A program made the translations under genes and the position numbers. Under the pieces are notes generated by a model. That model searched no databases and was not told the origin of the DNA. It worked only from the letters and a program-made list of their open reading frames with translations. A stretch of DNA of 64,000 bases from assembly GCA_028023455.1 (NCBI GenBank), contig JAQFVV010000020.1, positions 5,003,092 to 5,067,091 of the forward strand, read 5' to 3'. Numbering within the stretch: the first letter of the stretch is position 1; every line of letters begins with the position of its first letter. Positions 60,915-64,000 of the stretch are shown here, piece after piece. Source of the DNA: Epiperipatus broadwayi. Its lineage: Eukaryota; Onychophora; Udeonychophora; Euonychophora; Peripatidae.

Positions 60915-61300
60915 CAGTTCTTACTTATGGTTCTGAGACTTGGACACTTAATAGAAGAGCAATACAGAGATTTCAGACTACTCTAAGAAGTATGGAGAGG
61001 TGCATGTTAGGAGTAACAAGAAGAGATTGAAAATGCAATATATGGGTAAGAGAACAAACAGGTGTTACTGACCTCATTGAAAAAATTAAGAAACTGAAGA
61101 AATGATAATAGATGGACAATTGAAATCTTAAACTGTATTCCAAAAGATTGTAAAAGACCCAGAAAGAGACCACATGTGAGATGGATGAAATAAGAAAGTG
61201 TGCAGGGGTAATGTGGAGAAAAAAAGCTAAAGATCAGAGATGGATTGAACTTGGAGAGACCTTCATCCTGTAGTGGATTGATAATGGTTGATGATGATGC
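60915..61300 (+). mobile_element. RTE-type LINE, 3' fragment
   Basis: VLTYGSETWTLNRRAIQRFQ (from 60920), ERCMLGVTRR, TIEILNCIPKDCKRPRKRPH (about 61130), then the tail gataatggttgatgatgatg. It sits inside Penelope-like sequence (61310 onward continues it). Confidence 0.88.
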
Positions 61301-61309
61301 CGAATGGTC

Positions 61310-61545
61310 TATAATATCTTCCAATTTCCAATCAACATACCTCTCTGTCAGCCATTTTTTTCTCAAATTTGTCAATCTATTCCGTCTGTACAAAACATTA
61401 TTGATGTCCTCTTTTTTCCTTTTCTTATTGTATCTAGTTTAATATTATTTTTGATAATCTTTCTTAAAACATCCTCTAATTGTCTTATTCTGATTTTACT
61501 TAGTAATATGTTTAAATCAATGACCAACAAACACAGTCTTTATTT
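61310..61545 (-). pseudogene. Possible start of a Penelope-like ORF (tandem partner)
   Basis: Minus strand: LNILLSKIRIRQLEDVLRKI, IKNNIKLDTIRK, a shift, then EDINNVLYRRNRLTNLRKKW, LTERYVDWKLEDII before the RTE insertion. Basic and helical. Its place directly after the terminal repeat of the minus-strand Penelope-like copy fits the tandem arrangement of these elements, but I do not recognise the sequence itself. Confidence 0.4.
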
Positions 61546-61647
61546 TAAAAATAGTTTATTAATTTCAATATATAATTAAAACACGTTCTCTTCTTCTTTA
61601 TAAATCTTGTTTTATTATGTGAACTATTATAAAATAAATAAATAACA

Positions 61648-61686
61648 CTCCAATGTTTCAACTATTTTTTTATAATCTTTATCAAG
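61648..61686 (-). ncRNA. Decayed hammerhead-like motif, type B, in Penelope-like terminus
   Basis: UUGAUAAAGAUUAUA, A run, AUAGUUGAAACAUUGG on the minus strand. Compared with the 3.46-kb copy, CUGAUGA has become UUGAUAA, and the CG of GUCGAAACGUUGG has become UG/CA. Confidence 0.6.
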
Positions 61687-61989
61687 GAATACACCAAAAA
61701 AAATACATAAAAAGCAATAAATATAAATACAAGTATTCCACAATAATCCAAATACTTATAACAAATACAAATAACTCTTACTTTAAAACTCTTCTAACTC
61801 ACAATCTTAAATTTCCATTACATTCATTTCTTAAATATCTTTCTTAAAACAAACCCTTATAATTATTCAATGAAATCAACTTATTATTATTTTTTTCCCC
61901 AGTTAACACTCTATTCATTGCAAGTTTCATTTCAGTAATATAAATTGCTTTTTTTTATAATTCTTTCATAATACAATCTAATATATTAC

Positions 61990-62227
61990 TAGAAGAGTAA
62001 TATATTGATAGAAGAGATGATAATAGATGGACAATTGAAATCTTAAACTGGATTCCAAAAGATTGTAAAAGACCCAGAAAGAGACCACATGTGAGATGGA
62101 TTGATGAAATAAGAAAGTGTGCAGGGGTGATGTGGAGAAGAGAAGCTAAAGATCGAAGAAGATGGATTAAACTTGGAATGACCTTCATCCTGCAGTGGAT
62201 TGATAGTGGTTGATGATGATGATGATA
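61990..62227 (+). mobile_element. RTE-type LINE 3' fragment inserted in the Penelope-like ORF
   Basis: DDNRWTIEILNWIPKDCKRP, RKRPHVRWIDEIRKCAGVMW, ILQWIDSG and a (TGATGA)n tail ending at about 62227. atatt flanks both sides. The GIY-YIG frame reads across when the insert is ignored, so this is a clean nested insertion. Confidence 0.88.
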
Positions 62228-62711
62228 TTCTAAAGGTTCTATTTTAAAATTCTTATGTTTAAATTTACTCATATGACCATAAAGTGCAGATTTTTTATCA
62301 TTTAAATGATGTTTTAATCTTGTTGCCAATTTATTCTTTGTAGTTCCGATATACTTTTTTCTTTTTATGTTGGAACTACAAATAATAAATTTGCAAAAGA
62401 TTCAAACAGCATTTAAATGATAAAAAAATATGCAGTTTATAGTCATATGAGTAAATTTAAACTATACTTTTAGAATGTATTAGATTGTATTATGAAACAA
62501 TTATAAAAGAAGGAAGTTATATTACTGAAATGAAACCTGCAATGAATAGAGTGTTAACTGAAAAAAAAATAGATTGATTTAATTGAATGGTGATAGGGGA
62601 TTATTTTAAGAAAGATATTTAAGAAATGAATGTAATGGAAATTTAAGATTGTTTGTTAAAAGAATTTTAAGGTAAAAGTTATTTGTATTTGTTATATGTA
62701 TTTAGATTATT

Positions 62712-62781
62712 AATCATCACATTCATTGATTACTCTGGTTAGCACAGGGTGGCAATACTGTATGGAAAGTTTTGCTTTGTT
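62712..62781 (+). mobile_element. Family C retroelement, 5'-truncated to 70 bp
   Basis: ttgattactctggttagcac, agggtggcaatactgtatgg, aaagttttgc: only the 3' terminal repeat and preceding bases. Flanked by the 13-bp duplication tatttagattatt (62699-62711 and 62782-62794). Confidence 0.87.
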
Positions 62782-62847
62782 TATTTAGATTATTGTGAAA
62801 TATTTGTATTTATATTTATTGTTTTTTTTATGTATTTTTAATTTGTG

Positions 62848-62886
62848 TCTTAATGAAGACTATAAAAAAATATAGTCAAAATGTTG
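62848..62886 (+). ncRNA. Decayed hammerhead-like motif, type B
   Basis: UUAAUGA, AGACUAUA/UAUAGUC stem II, AAAA for GAAA, UGUUGG. The changed G12 lies in a former CG. Confidence 0.6.
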
Positions 62887-63284
62887 GAATGTTATTTATT
62901 TATTTTATAATAAAACAAGATTTATAAAGAAAAAGAGAATGTGTTTTATTTATATATTGTAATATGTTTAATATTCATTATTTTTTAAAATTATTTTATT
63001 TATTCATTTTCTCTTCAACCGTCCTTAGATCTTCATCACTAATTTATTTCTGTAACTACGAATTCTCTATCTGTTTTTATTTTCAACAGACAAAACTAAC
63101 CTCAATGTATAATTATGCTTTTGATTATTGAATTATGCATTAGCTTTTGATATATTCTGAAACCATAATATCCATTTCTCATTGCTATAACTTGAAATAA
63201 TAATGATTTAGAAAAAGAAGATAAACTGCAAAAAAAAAAAAAAGAACTACAAAATGAACATACATGATTTTATGAGATTAAACC

Positions 63285-63349
63285 ACTAAACATCACATGA
63301 TCACCATTTCTTATGCTTGCTCATAACTGTTATTAAAACAGACAAAAAG
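63285..63349 (+). mobile_element. Family C retroelement leader (5' part only)
   Basis: catcacatgatcaccatttc, ttatgcttgctcataactgt, tattaaaacagacaaaa: the leader that precedes the terminal repeat in the other copies, then unrelated sequence. Confidence 0.75.
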
Positions 63350-63395
63350 ACTGAGCACATGCTTAGCATTATACTAGGCTGTGAAGTTTCAGTAG

Positions 63396-63596
63396 TTGAT
63401 GAAAAGTTATATTGTATTTACCCTGGAACACTTTTCCAATGGGAAAAAAGGCAAGAAGACCCATGAGGATAAGGTGAGTGAGTTAAAAGATAAAGATAAT
63501 AAGGAGGGAGCTCAATCTGTATATACTCACCCGAACAAAAAAGCCAAGGTTAGAATGACAAAATTGTGTCTCAAACATTCAGCGTCTTTTTACTAA
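63396..63596 (+). CDS. Unrecognised short ORF, possible first exon region
   Basis: 66 codons, Lys-rich: FSNGKKGKKTHEDKVSELKD ... YTHPNKKAKVRMTKLCLKH. In another frame an ATG at 63438 (ttccaatggg) leads into a strong 5' splice-site match, aag|gtgagt at 63470-63478. The stretch could therefore be a small first exon followed by intron instead of this ORF. Composition here is less AT-rich than its surroundings. No family assigned. Confidence 0.3.
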   Translation: MMKSYIVFTLEHFSNGKKGKKTHEDKVSELKDKDNKEGAQSVYTHPNKKAKVRMTKLCLKHSASFY

Positions 63597-63690
63597 TGCT
63601 AACAATATTAAGCTAAATTAAAAAAAGTAATTAGTAACCCTGATTTAATAAACAACTCTGAAATTTAATACTTACCAAAATGGTGTAGAT

Positions 63691-64000
63691 ATGAAAATAA
63701 TTTCTAAAAAAGCAAGATTTTCTACCTCATCTGCTGTTGAGAGTGCTGGTCGCCTGGATGTTATGAACTTAAATGGTAACATTGAAGTTTGTCAAGGTGC
63801 TGATTGGAACATCATCTCTTGGCGTAAAAAAAGAAAAACCGATAGCCTCAATGAAGATATTCAATCTCAAAGTTTGATTAACGAAAATCAACCTAACAGC
63901 CAATATGAAGCCAGCAATAACACAAAGTTTTTAGATGATAAAATTGAATCAAATAAATCAGCTGAAAATATTAACAAACCAATGCAATTCGTTGAATTAA
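63691..64000 (+). CDS. Unrecognised ORF, open at the window edge
   Basis: From ATG 63691 the frame is open for 103 codons to the last base of the window and continues beyond it. It reads MKIISKKARFSTSSAVESAG, RLDVMNLNGNIEVCQGADWN, IISWRKKRKTDSLNEDIQSQ and then a polar Asn/Gln/Ser/Lys-rich stretch. Codon use is balanced (GAG, GCC, CTG, CGC, GGT), unlike random AT-rich ORFs here. The W-x3-SWRKKR pattern recalls ORF1 or gag-like starts of retrotransposons, but I cannot assign it. It may equally be a host gene exon. Confidence 0.5.
   Translation, partial: MKIISKKARFSTSSAVESAGRLDVMNLNGNIEVCQGADWNIISWRKKRKTDSLNEDIQSQSLINENQPNSQYEASNNTKFLDDKIESNKSAENINKPMQFVEL

Larger units (their letters stand above)
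61580..62370 (-). pseudogene. Penelope-like element 3' part with GIY-YIG domain
   Basis: Minus strand from 62365: KKYIGTTKNKLATRLKHHLN, DKKSALYGHMSKFKHKNFKI, EPL. This is the second half of the GIY-YIG endonuclease domain fused C-terminally to Penelope RT (the YIG triad, then the Arg-helix with HHLN). After the RTE insertion at 61990-62227 it resumes with YIRLYYERIIKKKAIYITEM, KLAMNRVLTGEKNN and a stop at about 61850. A ~270-bp untranslated terminal repeat with a type B hammerhead-like motif follows. The RT domain is absent. Confidence 0.82.
62375..62945 (+). pseudogene. Second Penelope-like 3' end, head-to-head with the first
   Basis: Inverted relative to 61580-62370: plus-strand text repeats atttaaatgataaaaaaata, gtcatatgagtaaatttaaa, tattactgaaatgaaacctg, caatgaatagagtgttaact, and the terminal repeat. 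It is more decayed (multiple stops). A 70-bp family C fragment interrupts it at 62712-62781. A type B hammerhead-like motif lies at 62848-62886, and the copy ends with aaaacaagatttataaagaa as in the inverted partner. Confidence 0.8.

Noticed and set aside
1-64000. CRISPR arrays, rRNA genes, bacterial operons
   Set aside because: No regularly spaced repeats, no rRNA-like sequence; composition and elements are those of an animal nuclear genome.

Overview
This window is about 64 kb of very AT-rich animal DNA with almost no sign of host genes. It is a dense, nested archive of transposable elements. The element mix points to an invertebrate metazoan: RTE-type and SGNH-esterase-bearing LINEs, a Ty3/Gypsy element, a Helitron, a hAT and a mariner fossil, a Penelope-like element and tRNA-derived SINEs. 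A TATA box plus TCAGT initiator at 46.7 kb fits an arthropod, but I cannot name the species.

Layout. 0-8.7 kb: RTE 3' fragment, two hammerhead (HHR) motifs on the minus strand, two tRNA-SINEs, an internally deleted Helitron (4130-5283) and a mariner fossil. 9-13 kb: a nearly full-length degraded RTE and a large foldback element with an HHR-bearing retroelement nested inside. 13-18 kb: SINEs, minisatellite-like repeats and an (ATT)n tract. 18-24 kb: a 5'-truncated copy of LINE family 1, then an RTE copy. 24-38 kb: SINEs, RTE fragments, several long palindromes and a second foldback element. 38.2-42.6 kb: the best copy of LINE family 1 (minus strand; ORF1 esterase, endonuclease, RT, zinc knuckle). 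43-46 kb: an HHR joined to a tRNA-like SINE, and a hAT fossil. 48.7-59.15 kb: a complete but disabled Gypsy element on the minus strand with 2.65-kb LTRs, TG...CA ends and a GTAT target-site duplication. 59-63 kb: an HHR retroelement with a 15-bp duplication, RTE fragments and two head-to-head Penelope-like 3' ends with GIY-YIG remnants. 63.4-64 kb: reading frames with more balanced codon use that run off the window edge.

Two themes tie the window together. First, hammerhead ribozyme motifs occur in three unrelated-looking stem II/III versions carried by short retroposed repeats. One family has terminal inverted repeats yet shows 12-15 bp target-site duplications and 5' truncation. Second, the recognisable disabling changes in the young Gypsy element and in the decayed ribozymes are mostly CG to TG/CA, suggesting germline CpG methylation acting on these repeats.

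Limits: all calls are by eye from sequence. Family names rest on remembered motifs, and element boundaries are approximate unless duplications are given.
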